A stretch of 64,000 nucleotides of DNA from Voacanga thouarsii (GCA_026120185.1 JANUWF010001213.1:310001-374000); one strand, 5' to 3'. Positions 33,944 to 45,547 are shown, counted from the first letter of the stretch. Translations and numbers: made by a program. The notes: generated from the letters alone by a model not told the origin.

Positions 33944-34408
33944 CTAATTCTCATCAGAGTCTTCAAAATCAGCCTCATACAACCATCCCCCAAAGTTCTT
34001 AGAGAAATTTATCCCAGCCCCACTGGCAAACCCCTCCATTGGCTCCTTCCCGGGTTGCCTAGAACTCTCCCTAGTCTCAACCCGGTTGGGTGGAGGAATG
34101 AAAGAAGACCTAGGTGGAGATTCATAATCTATCTCTCCCGGGTCATCACTAGCTGTTGATAAATCTACTACGGGACTAGGATAGTGGGGAACATGCTCCA
34201 TGGCTATCTCCTCATCTTCACTGTCAGAACTCAATTCTATTACTGGGATTGGGGGTGGCTCATGGATCGGGACCTCATCACCACTGCTATCTTCCAAAGG
34301 AATAACTGGCTGAGGAGTAGGCTGAGGTACTGGAAGGTCTTCGGGGTAGATAGGGATAGAAGGATGGCATTGCTGCCCCTTCCTGGCAGTTCTAAGCATT
34401 CTAACCAT
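33944..34408 (-). CDS. Acidic pre-gag open frame, E-minus
   Basis: Open frame of about 154 residues between the primer site and gag, from MVRMLRTARKGQQCHPSIP. It is rich in Pro, Asp, Glu and Ser (PVIELSSDSEDEEIAMEH), with a C-terminal block SGAGINFSKNFGGWLYEADF. The same protein is encoded at 47951-48420 in E-plus, so it is a family trait. A start at the upstream Met (34465) is possible, but E-plus supports 34408. Function is unknown; the acidic make-up suggests a disordered protein or an N-terminal extension related to gag expression. Confidence 0.65.
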   Translation of the reverse strand: MVRMLRTARKGQQCHPSIPIYPEDLPVPQPTPQPVIPLEDSSGDEVPIHEPPPIPVIELSSDSEDEEIAMEHVPHYPSPVVDLSTASDDPGEIDYESPPRSSFIPPPNRVETRESSRQPGKEPMEGFASGAGINFSKNFGGWLYEADFEDSDEN

Positions 34409-34492
34409 CCAACAGCATAAACAAGATAGATCAGAAAAATATTTGAACTTAACTGAACAGAACATATACTATCAATATTTGCCTAAACGTAG

Positions 34493-34504
34493 TCTCTGAT
34501 ACCA
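34493..34504 (-). other. E-minus primer binding site, tRNA-Met type
   Basis: The minus strand reads TGGTATCAGAGA, 11 of 12 to the tRNA-Met primer site, two bases from the LTR end. Confidence 0.88.
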
Positions 34505-36658
34505 CTTGTAACACTTCACTACCTAGGCCCAAATAGGGCCGAGGATGTCGCCCCATCCAAAGGACAAGGGGTTTTTAAAACTAGGTCACACAAATAAAAT
34601 AAAATAATACTTCAAAATTAAACCTTAGTACAATCTAAAAATTCAAGACAAATCCGAAATAAAAAAAATTGTTCACTCTTAACTCCCAAACCATTACATA
34701 AAATAGATAACAGAATATCTTCCAAGAAGGTAACAACTAGCTACTTATCTCCACAGTAGGATCGACCTGAAATCAAGGTAAAAAGGGTGATGAGATAAAA
34801 GTCTCAGTAAGTCCGTGTGTGCTTTGAGTGTTCAGTGAAAACAGTTCATGAATGCAAAGTGTAAGAACTTCATAAGAAAAATACTGGCAAGCAATAAACA
34901 ATGTTCAAAATCAAGAGTGGCATTTTGGCTTTTCCATCCATACATGTACAATAAAATCAACCACTCAAAATAGTGGTCGTGGGTTACCACACGTTGGGCC
35001 CCATAACCATACAACGGTCAGAATGCCACATATTGTGCAGACTGACAAAAGGTAGGTGATCAGCCTACCGGGTAAGATACTCCTCCTTCTCTACACCCAA
35101 ACAAAATCAGTTGTCCACTCTGGCAACACATAGTCCATATGACTGAAACCTGCTATCTCGGACCGGCATGACTAAGTACTACTGGCATTTCTCTAAGTTG
35201 AGTTCATCTTCTAGAGGTGGCCTCCTGCCAGAAGACTCACTCTTACTCTTCAAAACTAGTACCACTAGCCTACCCTTACTGAGTACTCAACGTAGTTCAT
35301 CCCACTTGGGAGAAAACTGATAAAATATTGCTTTACTTGAAAATGGCAATCAAGGGTTTTCAAAGTCTTTGTCAAAATTAGTTTTAGAAACAAGTTGGTG
35401 TTTGAATAAAACTGCCTGTTGTTTTTCAAATAATTGGTTTGACTGAAACAAGAAAGGAAACAGTCCCTAATTGCCTTTACCAAATAAGTGTTCACAAACA
35501 TCGTGATTAGCTTGCCGTAACAACTTTTGCAACGAACAGGTTTTATACAGGAGCTTACTTGATCCTTTACTTGAGATAGAATAACGATCTCCAAAAGCTG
35601 ACCTAGCCCCACCTGGGGTAAACATAAGCCATAATTAAACTCAAGCCAAAATTTCCTTTCACAAATAATCCTAGTTCAACTTACCACAATCATGACCTTA
35701 GTGTCCCAAGTTTTAAGGCTAGATAATAATAAAAGGGTTTATAAAATAAATCTAGCTTGATATAAAAATAACTAGGGTTTGTGAAATAGTTACTAATAAG
35801 TTGTAGGTTTAAATCTTGCTATAAATAAATTAGGGTTTATTTGATGAAGGGTCCTAGGCCTGGATGATATTATTTAAAATAATGATTTATAATAACAAAT
35901 GGTTAGAAAATAATTGGTAAATAAAATTAATAATAAGTAAATTTTAATATGCCTTGACTAAAAAATAATAAATAAATTTTAATAGTATTTATGAATATAA
36001 GACTTACAAAATTAATATTTTACCTATTATGATTATTTATATAAAAGGCTTTATTTGATATTATTATTTTATATAATATCTATATATATTATTTCTTTAA
36101 TAAAAGTTATCATTTATTTGACTAAAATATCATTATTTTATATAATAGTCCAAATCCACATTTTCCTAGGATTTTCGAAATCACTAGAAGAAATTATAGT
36201 ATTAATCATTTTATTGATGAAATAAAATTAGCTTAGGGACAACAAGGTCATGATCATAATTCCTATGGCTAACCATAATCATGAACATACACTCAACACC
36301 AATCAACAAAACATCCAATTCATGAATAAAACATAGATCCAAATTTACCAAGACATGACCCAAACTCTAATAATATAAACATAATCATGGCCTTAACAAG
36401 AATACATGAACATAAACCCTATTCACCAAAGGTGACATAATATCTAACATGCATGATCATTCATACTACTCACGATATGAAGGCATGCAACAAACCCTAA
36501 AAACGCCATATATTCAACCAAGATAAATCATCTCATGCATCAACCCCATCTCCATCATACAAACACATTCATTCTCATGCTTCAATCCCAACTCCATCAC
36601 AAAACACATAATCAATTTCCACATATATTCCATTCTCATCCAACTACATCCAAGAGAC

Positions 36659-36832
36659 ATGAATCTAGAATTTAAAGAAGAGTTTGAAGAAGCTTACTTG
36701 AATGATGACTACCTTGAGGATGTTTCAAGAAAACACTCTCGCCAGGAAGGCTTGATCCGTCCAAGGAGAAGAAGAAAAATGGCCATGGTAAGAGTAACCA
36801 TTCGGCCGAGAGAGAGAGAGAGAGAATGCCTA

Positions 36833-36900
<68 letters not shown>

Positions 36901-36904
36901 TTAA
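36659..36904 (+). other. Antisense LTR open frame, second E-minus copy
   Basis: 81 residues, nearly the same as 27295-27522 over the first 55 residues, then ended by GA, TG and TA repeats. No known family. Confidence 0.3.
36808..36897. repeat. Compound microsatellite (GA)n (TG)n (TA)n
   Basis: GA run 36808-36825, TG run about 36836-36867, TA run about 36866-36897. It lies where the other LTRs hold (GA)n(CA)n or (CT)n. Confidence 0.95.
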
Positions 36905-37011
36905 GAGTTGAAGATGAATGAAGATAGAGATGATCAATCATTCTTACCTTGATGGTGTTCTTGAGCCTTCAAGAAAATTTTGGTTTTTGATCCAAAAGTT
37001 AGACTTTGATT

Positions 37012-37440
37012 TCAATGTTTGATGTTAAAAATTGTAGGAATGGATTCACGAGAATGAGTAGGTATAATTTGGAGTTTTTGTAGAAGATTGAAGTGGTTTT
37101 GAGTGGCCTTAGGCTTGAGAATGGTAGTAGGTGTCCTTGGTGTTCTTGGAGGTTTGGAGAGAATGGATGAAGCTGGCTGAAATTCTGTTAGGAAGAGTGG
37201 CTGACTGGTTTGGAGATTTTTGGTATTTTGGTTTTCAGATTTGGGAGGAAAAAGGAAAGCTGGTTGTTTGAAATTCAAAAAGAATAATTTAGGGAATATT
37301 TTGTGGTAGCAAATATGGTAAGAAGATCTTTGTTGTTGGAGATCTTTTGGAAGCTTCAATGGCTGACTGAATTGCTGGAATTTCTGCTGAGATGAATGCT
37401 GTTCGAATGAGCTTAAGGGTAGCTGAAATATGGTGTACAA
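37012..37440 (-). other. Sense LTR open frame, E family
   Basis: 142 residues in the element sense (starts MYTIFQLPLSSFEQHSSQQK). Related frames are open at 45041-45322 and 52847-53194 (+, E-plus) and in part at 27630-27857 (-). Rich in Phe, Pro, Leu and Lys, no domain recognised. It could be a leader frame or simply low stop density. Confidence 0.3.
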
Positions 37441-38466
37441 TGCTAAAGGAATTTTTTGGTTTTTTGAGGCTTACTCCATGGAAGGTTGCGGGATTATCTT
37501 GTTGGAATTTTGGACTCCAATTAATGACATGATTGTAGTGATTGATGGAGAGATTTTAGGAGTAGCCCTGGAGCTCCATTGGTGCACAACAATGGAAAAG
37601 ACGATGAAGCTCAGTCCATGGCTAACCAAGGTGAGTTTGTATAGAAAAATGGGATGAGTTTCGGACAAGGGTGAAGAAGGAACAAAGATGGAAATTCTGG
37701 TTAGTTTTTTTAGCAAGGCTTGCTGGAATTTCTGGGCAGATTTTTCTACCATATTTCAGCCAACTTGCAGAAGGTTTGAAGGGCTATTGGAGGGTCTTTT
37801 AAGGTTGGTTTCCAGCCTTCTTTATGAAGGAAAAACAAGGTTAAATTGCTGGTTGAAAAGCTTGAAGAAACAGCTTGGTTTTTGGCTCACCAAGCTGCGA
37901 AAACTGTATAGGAATTTTCCTGGTTTGCACAGCTTTTGTGCAGCTTTTGGCTGGAATTTTCAGTCTTAAAGCTGAGTGAATAGTTCATTTTTCTGGCAGT
38001 ATTTGGGAGGGAAAGATGGCTGAAATTTTTGACAATTGGACTGATCAAGAAGTTGGAAAAAATTTCCAGATTACTACATGAAGAAGATGAACACACATGG
38101 GTTGTTGTTTGAAGGTTCAACCATGGAGATTAATTCTCTTGGGAACCTTCCATATCTCCTCCCCATTTTCGGCCAACAAGATACCTCACATAAACATTTT
38201 CAAAACCTCAATATCACAGAACGTTGCTGGAATTTCCTGGAAATAAAATTGACTTAGATAAATTGAACAACCTAATTGATTAAGAAGTAGGGAAAGCTAG
38301 ATATCAAGAAGGGTATGAATCCCTTAGAAATTTTGTAGGGCACAAAAGTGGAATTAGGACATTCCTTTCATGTCTCCCCCTAGGACAACTCTCCTACTCT
38401 TCCCCAAGGCATGCAAAGGCTGAAATATAGCCTACCTAACCAAAAATAAAATTTAATCATGCTAAA

Positions 38467-38545
38467 ACTCAAATGATGGAATTTTAACTCAAGACCTCAA
38501 GGATTTATTCCAAAGCTCTAACTACTAAACCACAACAACTCTTGT
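38467..38545 (-). ncRNA. tRNA-like segment, E-minus 5' LTR
   Basis: Same A-box/B-box stretch as at 29090-29168, with one change in the A box (TTTAGTAGTTAGAGC). Confidence 0.4.
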
Positions 38546-38789
38546 TCTTATTTTCTCTTCTCTCCCAAATATTTTTCCTATTTAACCCTCAAGCTATCTC
38601 CCTATTTCCACCTCAAGCAAAATTACCATTTTGCCCTTCTTACTCACTAAGCACAATTAAGCCATCTAGACTACAAATCACATATCCAAAGCACATAAAA
38701 TCATATAAAAATATATTCATGCATGTAAGAAAATATAATATGCATCCCAACCCCCTTACTCTAGGGTTGGTTTTAATTGGGGTTTCACA

Positions 38790-39835
38790 TGGAAAGCACT
38801 CCAATTTTTTTCTCTCTCCAAATTTTTCAATGACTTAGGGAAATGATAGCCTAAAGTTCATGGATTTCTCTTCACACACCGTATTGACCTCCTTTGCTGT
38901 CATCACTCATCATTTTTTTTTCAATAATTATTTCTTTCTATGCTTTTTCTTGCCTTTTTGGCTTCGGGATAGCCTCAAAAGACTGCACTGAATTCACTTG
39001 CTACCTCTCCCCATATTGACCCCCTTTTAAGATAAAGGTCATCAACAATCATTAATAAGAGTTTTTTTTTTTTTTTCAATTCACACCAACAATAGTGTTG
39101 TTTCCACTCTTTTTTTTTTTTTTCAACTCAACTCAAATCAATTTTTTTTTTTTTTTTTAACATTCTCCTCAATTCTTTCCTCTCAAAGATCTTTTTACAA
39201 CTCACATTTTTTCATCATAATTCAAAGCTAGCAAAATTTAAAATCATAATACAAGAGTTAGCCAATAAACTCTTCCCATATTCATCATATCCTCCATACT
39301 CAAATTAGATGAGTCAAATAACATTCAAACACCAATGCATAAACAAGATTAATCAAAATTCTCAAGTATTGACAAATGTCCTATCCAACAAAACCAATTT
39401 CATAAAAATCCACCTAATGAACGACAAAACTCATATCTAAGTAAGAAAAAGAATTACAACATTTCTAATCAATGAAAACCATTGAAATTTTTGAAATATT
39501 TTCAAAAAAATGATATGGAAAATACGTCTTCAACCTCATTCTTCCGCCCACACTTAAACTGGACATTCTCCTCAATGGTCAAAGATTTAACAATTAAAGT
39601 ACAGCAAAGAAGAACAAAATTAATAAAGAAGAAGAATAGAGAAAAGAAAACACTTCTATTGTGAATTATCTCGAAAAGTTCCAAACTTTTAAGTCTTCAA
39701 CTGTTCAAACTTTCAAGGAACTTGCAACAAAGTTATTTTTTCAATCAAAATCTTTTCAAATAAAAAATTTTCAAAGCAGCTCAATAGCAAGAAAACACCA
39801 AGATAATTAATAAAAACCTGGACAAAGAATATCAC
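38790..39835 (-). other. D interior, second segment
   Basis: Non-coding. It holds three T runs of 12-18 bases (39061-39160) and a purine motif on the minus strand at 39541-39562 (CAGTTTAAGTGTGGGCGG), like the polypurine region of Athila/Tat elements. It joins 25167 once E-minus is removed and 41577 once B3 is removed. Confidence 0.55.
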
Positions 39836-39840
39836 CAAAC
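39836..39840. repeat. Target site duplication of B3, left (CAAAC)
   Basis: CAAAC at 39836-39840 and 41572-41576 flank the solo LTR exactly. Confidence 0.88.
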
Positions 39841-41571
39841 TATTAGTGTTATGCCCTAGAGGCAATCACTTGTACGTTGTATATGACACATTTTATTTTA
39901 ATAAAAGGAATTATTTATCTTACAGTTTCTTTTGTTTACTTTTGTGTAAAATAACTGTTAGATAAAGTCCATAGTACAACGTTGTGTTATGGAAATCATG
40001 ATAGAGATCATGATATGAGATTCCTGCTACACTATACAGTGTTAGTACTTAAATAGTCCCTAGTTGTATTATTAATAAGACAGGACATCATTAATGTGTT
40101 AAGACTAGCATGTGTTAGACTTTCTAATTTGATTAGGCGGTGATCCTCATATCCGTGAGTATTGAGATACCCAAAGTTAACACATGGATGCTTGTTAATG
40201 GAACAAGTTTATTAGATGACCTAGCTTTGAGATAATCACATGGATAACTATTTAGTGCTAGTGATATAATCTCAATATAGCAAACGTCCAAGTATCCTTA
40301 GACTTGGGATCTCCAATGTACTTTGTTTGCTGAGCATTGTACTTTGATTCCAATCTCTGGAGCTTGATCGAGGGCCGCCTATGGGATGCATATTGGGTAC
40401 GTTGTGAGGTAAACTAAAGTAGTTGAGAAGGCCAATAAAGGATTCACCAATCCTAATAGTAGGGGCGAATATCTCACAGCCACTTGTAGGAATTACTACT
40501 CAAGAAGTCATTGGCCAAGGCGATTGTGTATTGAAAATAGTTTCAATTGATACATATTTAGAGTAGTGGGTTCCTCGTACAAGTACTATTGTATTCGGGC
40601 AAGAATTAAGTTTGGAGGGAGTTGGCACTAATTTCATATTCCAAAACGAATGAGATATTGTATGGTGAAAGAAGTTTATTACACTGTAGTTTGTTATTGA
40701 AAGATTCATGTCAAGCCGCTTGACTTCTTGGACTTTTGGGTGGTCATGATGTGTTGCTAGATGCCGCTCATGATATGGGAATATGGGATTATTAATTAAT
40801 GAATTAATAAACCAATCCTGATTAGAATTAATAGGATTAATTCTAATTAATTATAGATTATTAATCTCAAAGACGTTTGGATTAATTCATGTTCGCTACC
40901 AATTGACTGGGAAAACTAATAGGTCACATACAATAGAGGATTATTTATACTCAAGATGTTATTTGATAACATAATGGGGCTGATTGAGAGAAAGAGATGT
41001 TGTTGTGGACAAATTATATTTAGTTATAATTTATGGTCCAAAATTGTAATTGTGAGAACTTGATATTTCCAATTACAATTAGGGAATTCTAATAGGATTA
41101 GAATTCTCAATTTTAGTAGGGTTTTTTTATTTATATGTATGACATGCTTGAAACCTAATGTTTGTTGGATTTACGGAAACCCTAGGCAACAAACAACTTC
41201 TTCTCTTCTCTCTCTATCATGTACTTTTTCTAAAAAACAAGTAACCCTAGCCGCCACTTAGATTTTTTGATAGCACAGAAAACTTCATGCTTGAGCGTAT
41301 CCTCTGTGTGGATTACTGTTAGAGATAATCACACACTGTGATTATAGTGGTTGTACGTTCAACTCTCATGGTGTTTGATCAAGAGGATTACTGGATAACG
41401 CCTCGACTTGAAGAAGGAAAATTTTGTGTTCCACACAACCAAAGAAAGGTAAAAAGCTATTACCTTTGTTCTCTTTATGTCTTGTTTTCCACACATATGA
41501 TGTTCTTGGGATGGTATCTCGTTTTATTTTTTCGCTGCGCCATATATGATATGAGTGTAAGATACCCAACA
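39841..41571 (+). repeat. B3: solo LTR of copia family B (1731 bp)
   Basis: Full-length family B LTR with no interior, from TATTAGTGTTATGCCC (canonical TG mutated to TA) to GATACCCAACA, inside a perfect 5-bp duplication. Solo LTRs come from recombination between the two LTRs of one element (established). Short frames inside (for example 41338-41625) are not supported as genes. Confidence 0.93.
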
Positions 41572-42220
41572 CAAACTATGCCCTCATACTTAAACTGGAC
41601 AATGTCCTCATTGGCTAAGAATTAACATATTAAAGTATCTCCAAAGGGACCAAAACTAATAGAGGGGTAGAATGTTTAAGCAATACTCCCCAAGAGCAAT
41701 AAAACTCCATTAGATATCAAAACGTGGAATAGAGAGAAGGGCTTGTCCAAGAAACATTTATTCAACCGTAAGAAAGAAAACATAAAAAAAAAAGCCCAAA
41801 GAAAATAATAACAAAAGAAAGATACACCAAAATAAATGAAAGCAAACTAAAGAGAAAATAGTAATAAAAATCCTAACAATGTAAATAAAGACACGACTCA
41901 CTCTCCCACACTTAAGATGGAAAATATTTTCCTTATTTGGGAGAGAAAAAATAAAACACTTAACAAAACTAAACATAAAATGAACTATTTCCACTCATCA
42001 TGTTTCCTCATCAAACCTTTGTCAAAGACGTTTAAGCTCAAATAAGAAAATTGGCAAGACGAATGTAAAAAGAAATGAGGTTTTTGAAAAAGGTCATGTT
42101 CAGGAAAAAAAAATTTCTTAGTAAAACAAAATACGTGAACCTCATTCTCTAACATTCCTTCAGACACACAAATATGATTGCCAATAAATAAATGCACAAG
42201 CTCTCTAAAGAATGAATCAG
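41572..42220 (-). other. D interior, third segment
   Basis: Non-coding, with two more minus-strand purine motifs (41577-41612 and about 41900-41935) of the form AAGTATGAGGGC or TTAAGTGTGGGAG. The last bases ATCAG (42216-42220) form one half of the D3 target duplication. Confidence 0.55.
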
Positions 42221-43208
42221 TGATGTGTATAGATTTGGGTATAAAAATCACATAAAAACTAAGTACATTTCCAATCAAGTTTAAATTAAAACGTTAACCC
42301 CAAATTACACATATGAGCAAGCGTACTCATTATTAACATAGCATATGGTTCAAATGAGTGTCGATCCTCTAGGAACAAGTATGCATTAATCCATTTTCTT
42401 TCATTGTTTAACCAACTCAATAAAGTAAAAAAGAAATGAAATAAAACAAAAGATAATAAAAATAAAAATATATACACGTTAAGGATGGAGAATTATGTAA
42501 CTTAAGCTATTGTTTAGACAAACATGATCTTAAAAAACCCAACCATTATCATAATGAATTATTCTCTTAGCATTATGAAGGATGAAAGTAGATTCACTTC
42601 GATGGTCAATCTATGAAATCACTATCCTCTAGATAAATTAGCATCACTTAGTCTATCTCAACTAATTCACCCAAAAGACGCATTAAACACAATCCTTAAT
42701 TAAATTTCCTTAGTCTAGTAAATTTAAAGCATGGAATTAATCAATGAGTCATTAGTCTGGAAAACATTAATTAACCTTTAATTACTCAATCTTCAGCAAT
42801 TAACCTCTTTGGTCTAGCAAGTTAACAGCCAATAAATATAAAATTAATTAATTGCAAACACCATCAACCTCTTTGGACTAGCAAGTTAATAAACAGAAAC
42901 AACCAAATAATCTCGTAATATGCCCAAGTAACTAAATACCAAGAAGAACAATTGATTAATCAAAAGATCAAATAACTTTAAAAATCATGAATATCTAAAA
43001 CAATGTCAAAGTACAATAAAACAATTAATACATCATTGTTCAAGAAAAATAAAATAAAGTAAAAGAAAGCACTCATAGACAAGCGTTCTTCTTCTTCCTT
43101 TGAAGACCTTCTTGCACAACCCTCCTTGAATTGAAGAATTCCTCTTTTGATTTGAGTGATTTTCTGTGATGATCAATGAATTCTCCCCTGCTCCCTTGCG
43201 TTTTTCAT

Positions 43209-43217
43209 CTATTTATA
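43209..43217 (-). promoter_or_regulatory. TATA box in D3 LTR
   Basis: The minus strand reads TATAAATAG. The dyads at 43350-43534 lie about 135-310 bp upstream in the LTR sense. Confidence 0.5.
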
Positions 43218-43344
43218 GGCTTGGGAAGTGTCTAAACTTGTTGGTGCAATGTTCTGGGCCGAGTAGAAGTTGGAAGATACTAAAACTCCACAGATTACCA
43301 AAAATGATGTAGAAAAATCACAATCTTGCCTTCTCCTCAGAGCA

Positions 43345-43534
43345 CAGCCGGCGCCGCCTTGATTCTCAAAGCCGGTGCCAGTTCAGTTCTAGTTTTATAC
43401 TTGTTCGCCGATTTTTTTTCGAATTTTGCACAATGTAGTCCAGCATGCAGCCGGTGCCGATTCTGTTCTGTTTTGATAATTTTTTGCCGCCTTGAAGTTC
43501 GTGTCAATAGTGCATGGCCGGCGCTGGTTCCAGT
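43345..43534. repeat. Dyad cluster in D3
   Basis: GGCGCC 43350 and GGTGCC 43374 are 24 bp apart. A single GGTGCC is at 43453. GGCGCT at 43520 pairs with GGCACT at 56901 at 24 bp once B2 and one target copy are removed. Confidence 0.8.
43530..43534. repeat. Target site duplication of B2, left (CCAGT)
   Basis: CCAGT here and CTAGT at 56887-56891, one C/T difference. Confidence 0.75.
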
Positions 43535-44034
43535 TGTTAGTATTATGCCCTAGAGGCAATCACTTGTACATTGTATATAACACATTTTGTTTTAATAAAA
43601 GACACTATTTATCTTACAGTTTCTTTTGTTTACTTTATGTAATATAACTGTTCGATAAAGTCCCTAATACAACACTGTGTTAAGGAAATCATGATAGAGA
43701 TCATGATATGAGATTCCTACTACTCTAGATGGTGTTAGTACTTAAATAGTCCCTAGTCATAGTATTAATGAGACAGGATATCATTAATGCGTCAAGATTA
43801 ACATGTGTTAGACTTCCTGATTTGATTAGGCGGTGGTTCCCATAACCGTGAGTATTGAGATACTCAAAATTAACACATAGATGCTTGTTAATAGAACAAG
43901 TTCATTAGATGACCTAGCTTTGAGATAATCACATGGATAACTATTTGATGCCAGTGATATAATCTCAATATAGCAAATGTGCAAGTATCCTTAGATTTGA
44001 AATCTCCAAGGTACTTTGTTTGCTGAGTTTTGTA

Positions 44035-44039
44035 CTTTG
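44035..44039. repeat. Target site duplication of E-plus, left (CTTTG)
   Basis: CTTTG at 44035-44039 and 55666-55670 flank E-plus exactly. B3 has one CTTTG at this place. Confidence 0.93.
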
Positions 44040-44283
44040 TGTGAAACCCCAACTAAAACCAACGCTAGAGTAAGGGAGTCGGGATGCATATCATATTTTC
44101 TCACATGCATAAATATATTTTTGTATGATTATATGTGCTTTAGATATGTGATTTGTAGTCTAGATGGCTTATTTGAGCTTAGTGAATAAGAATGGCAAAA
44201 TGGTAAATTTGCTTAAGGAGGAAATAGGTAGATAGCTTGAGGACTAAAAAGGAAAAATATTTGGGAGAGAAAATAAGAACAAG

Positions 44284-44355
44284 AGTCGTTATGGTTTAGT
44301 GGTTAGAGCTTTGGAATTAATCCTTGAGGTCTTGAGTTCAAATTCCATCATTTGA
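44284..44355 (+). ncRNA. tRNA-like segment, E-plus 5' LTR
   Basis: A box TGGTTTAGTGGTTAGAGC at 44292 and B box GAGTTCAAATTCC at 44334, close to pol III promoter forms (B box GTTCRANNCC). The best preserved of the four. No clover-leaf ends. Confidence 0.5.
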
Positions 44356-45514
44356 GTTTGAGCATGATTAAATTTTATTTTTGTTTAGGAAGGCTATTTT
44401 CGGCCCTTGCATGTTTTAGGGAGGAGTGGGAATGTTGTCCTAGGGGAGACATGAAAGGAATGTCTTGGTCCTACTCTTGTGCCCTACAAAAATTTCAAAG
44501 GGATTCATACCCTTCTTGATCTCTAGTTTTCCTTACATCTTAATCCATTAGGTTGTTCAATTTATCGAAACCAATTTTGTTTCCAGAAATTCCAGCAAAG
44601 TTCTTTGGCTTTGAAGGTTTGAAAATGTCTAAGTGTGAGGTATCTTCTTGACTGAAAATGGGGAGGAGTTGTCGAAGGTTCCCAAGAGAATTAATCTCCA
44701 TGGTTTAACCTTCAAACTCCAACCTATGTGTGTTCATCTTCTTCATATAGTAATCAAGAATTTTTCCAACTTCTTGATCAGTCTCTGAACTTCATCATCC
44801 TCACCATTGTACTGCACGAAAAATAGCTTCATGACTGCTCCTAAAATCTCTCCATCAATCATTACAATCAAGCCATTAATTGGAGTCCAAAATTCCAGCA
44901 ATTTGTTCCAGCAAACCTCTATGAATTAAGCCTCAAACATCCAGAAAATCCCCGCACCAATGTACACCATATTTTGGCCACCCTTAAGCTCATTCGAACA
45001 ACATTCACCGTAGCAGAAATTCCAGCAATTCAGTCGGCCATTGAAGCTTCCAAAAGACCTCCATCAACAAATATCTACTTACCATATTTGTTACCATAAA
45101 ATATTCCCTAAATTATTCTTTTTGAATTTCAAACAACCAGCTTTCATTTTCCTCCCAAATCTAAAAATCCAATTACCAAAACCCTCCAAACCATTCGGCC
45201 AAACTCTCCCAACAGAATTTCGGCCAGCCTTCTTCTCTTCTCTCCATTCTCTCCAAACTCCAAGAACACCTACCACCATTCTCATGCCTAAGGCCATTCA
45301 AAACCTCACCAATCTTCCTTAAAAACTCTAGATCACACCTACTCAACCCCTTGAATCCATTTCTACAATTTTTAACATCAAACACTAAAATAAAAGTATC
45401 ACTTTCGGATCCAAAACCAAAAATTTCTTGAAGGCTCAAGAACACTTTCAAGGTAAGCATGAACAGTCATCTCCATCTTCATTCATCTTCAACCCTTAAT
45501 GAAATATACTAATA

Positions 45515-45516
<2 letters not shown>

Positions 45517-45547
<31 letters not shown>
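45517..45547. repeat. Microsatellite (CT)n in E-plus 5' LTR
   Basis: Pure CT run of 31 bases, placed where E-minus has GA-based compound repeats. Confidence 0.95.

Larger units (their letters stand above)
25168..38789 (-). mobile_element. Element E-minus: Tekay/Del-like chromovirus
   Basis: Ty3/gypsy element of 13.6 kb with LTRs of about 4.2 kb. On the minus strand: 5' LTR 34507-38789, primer site, acidic pre-gag frame, gag with two zinc knuckles, protease, RT, RNase H, integrase, chromodomain, purine tract, 3' LTR 25168-29406. RT before integrase plus a chromodomain defines a chromovirus; very long LTRs fit Tekay/Del (inference). Flanks CGGAA (25163) and TGGAA (38790) are an imperfect duplication. 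Stops and two Asp-to-Asn catalytic changes make it inactive. Confidence 0.93.
34507..38789 (-). repeat. E-minus 5' LTR (4283 bp)
   Basis: Runs on + from TGTAACACTTCACTACC to GGGGTTTCACA. Contains the three-part microsatellite at 36808-36897, the tRNA-like segment at 38467-38545, the antisense frame at 36659-36904 and the sense frame at 37012-37440. Confidence 0.95.

Noticed and set aside
39061..39160. Poly-T runs as poly(A) tails of a minus-strand SINE or LINE
   Set aside because: Three runs are separated by unrelated words, there is no flanking duplication and no LINE coding; they fit the non-coding interior of D.
41338..41625. 95-residue frame at the end of solo LTR B3
   Set aside because: A related frame exists at 56655 in B2 but drifts quickly and crosses the LTR end; conservation of the LTR itself explains it.
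44284..44355. A functional tRNA gene
   Set aside because: A-box and B-box words are present, but no acceptor stem or anticodon arm pairs properly, so I list it only as tRNA-like.
45517..45547. CT repeats as a CRISPR-like or satellite array
   Set aside because: Simple dinucleotide repeat without spacers, placed at the same LTR site in all E copies.
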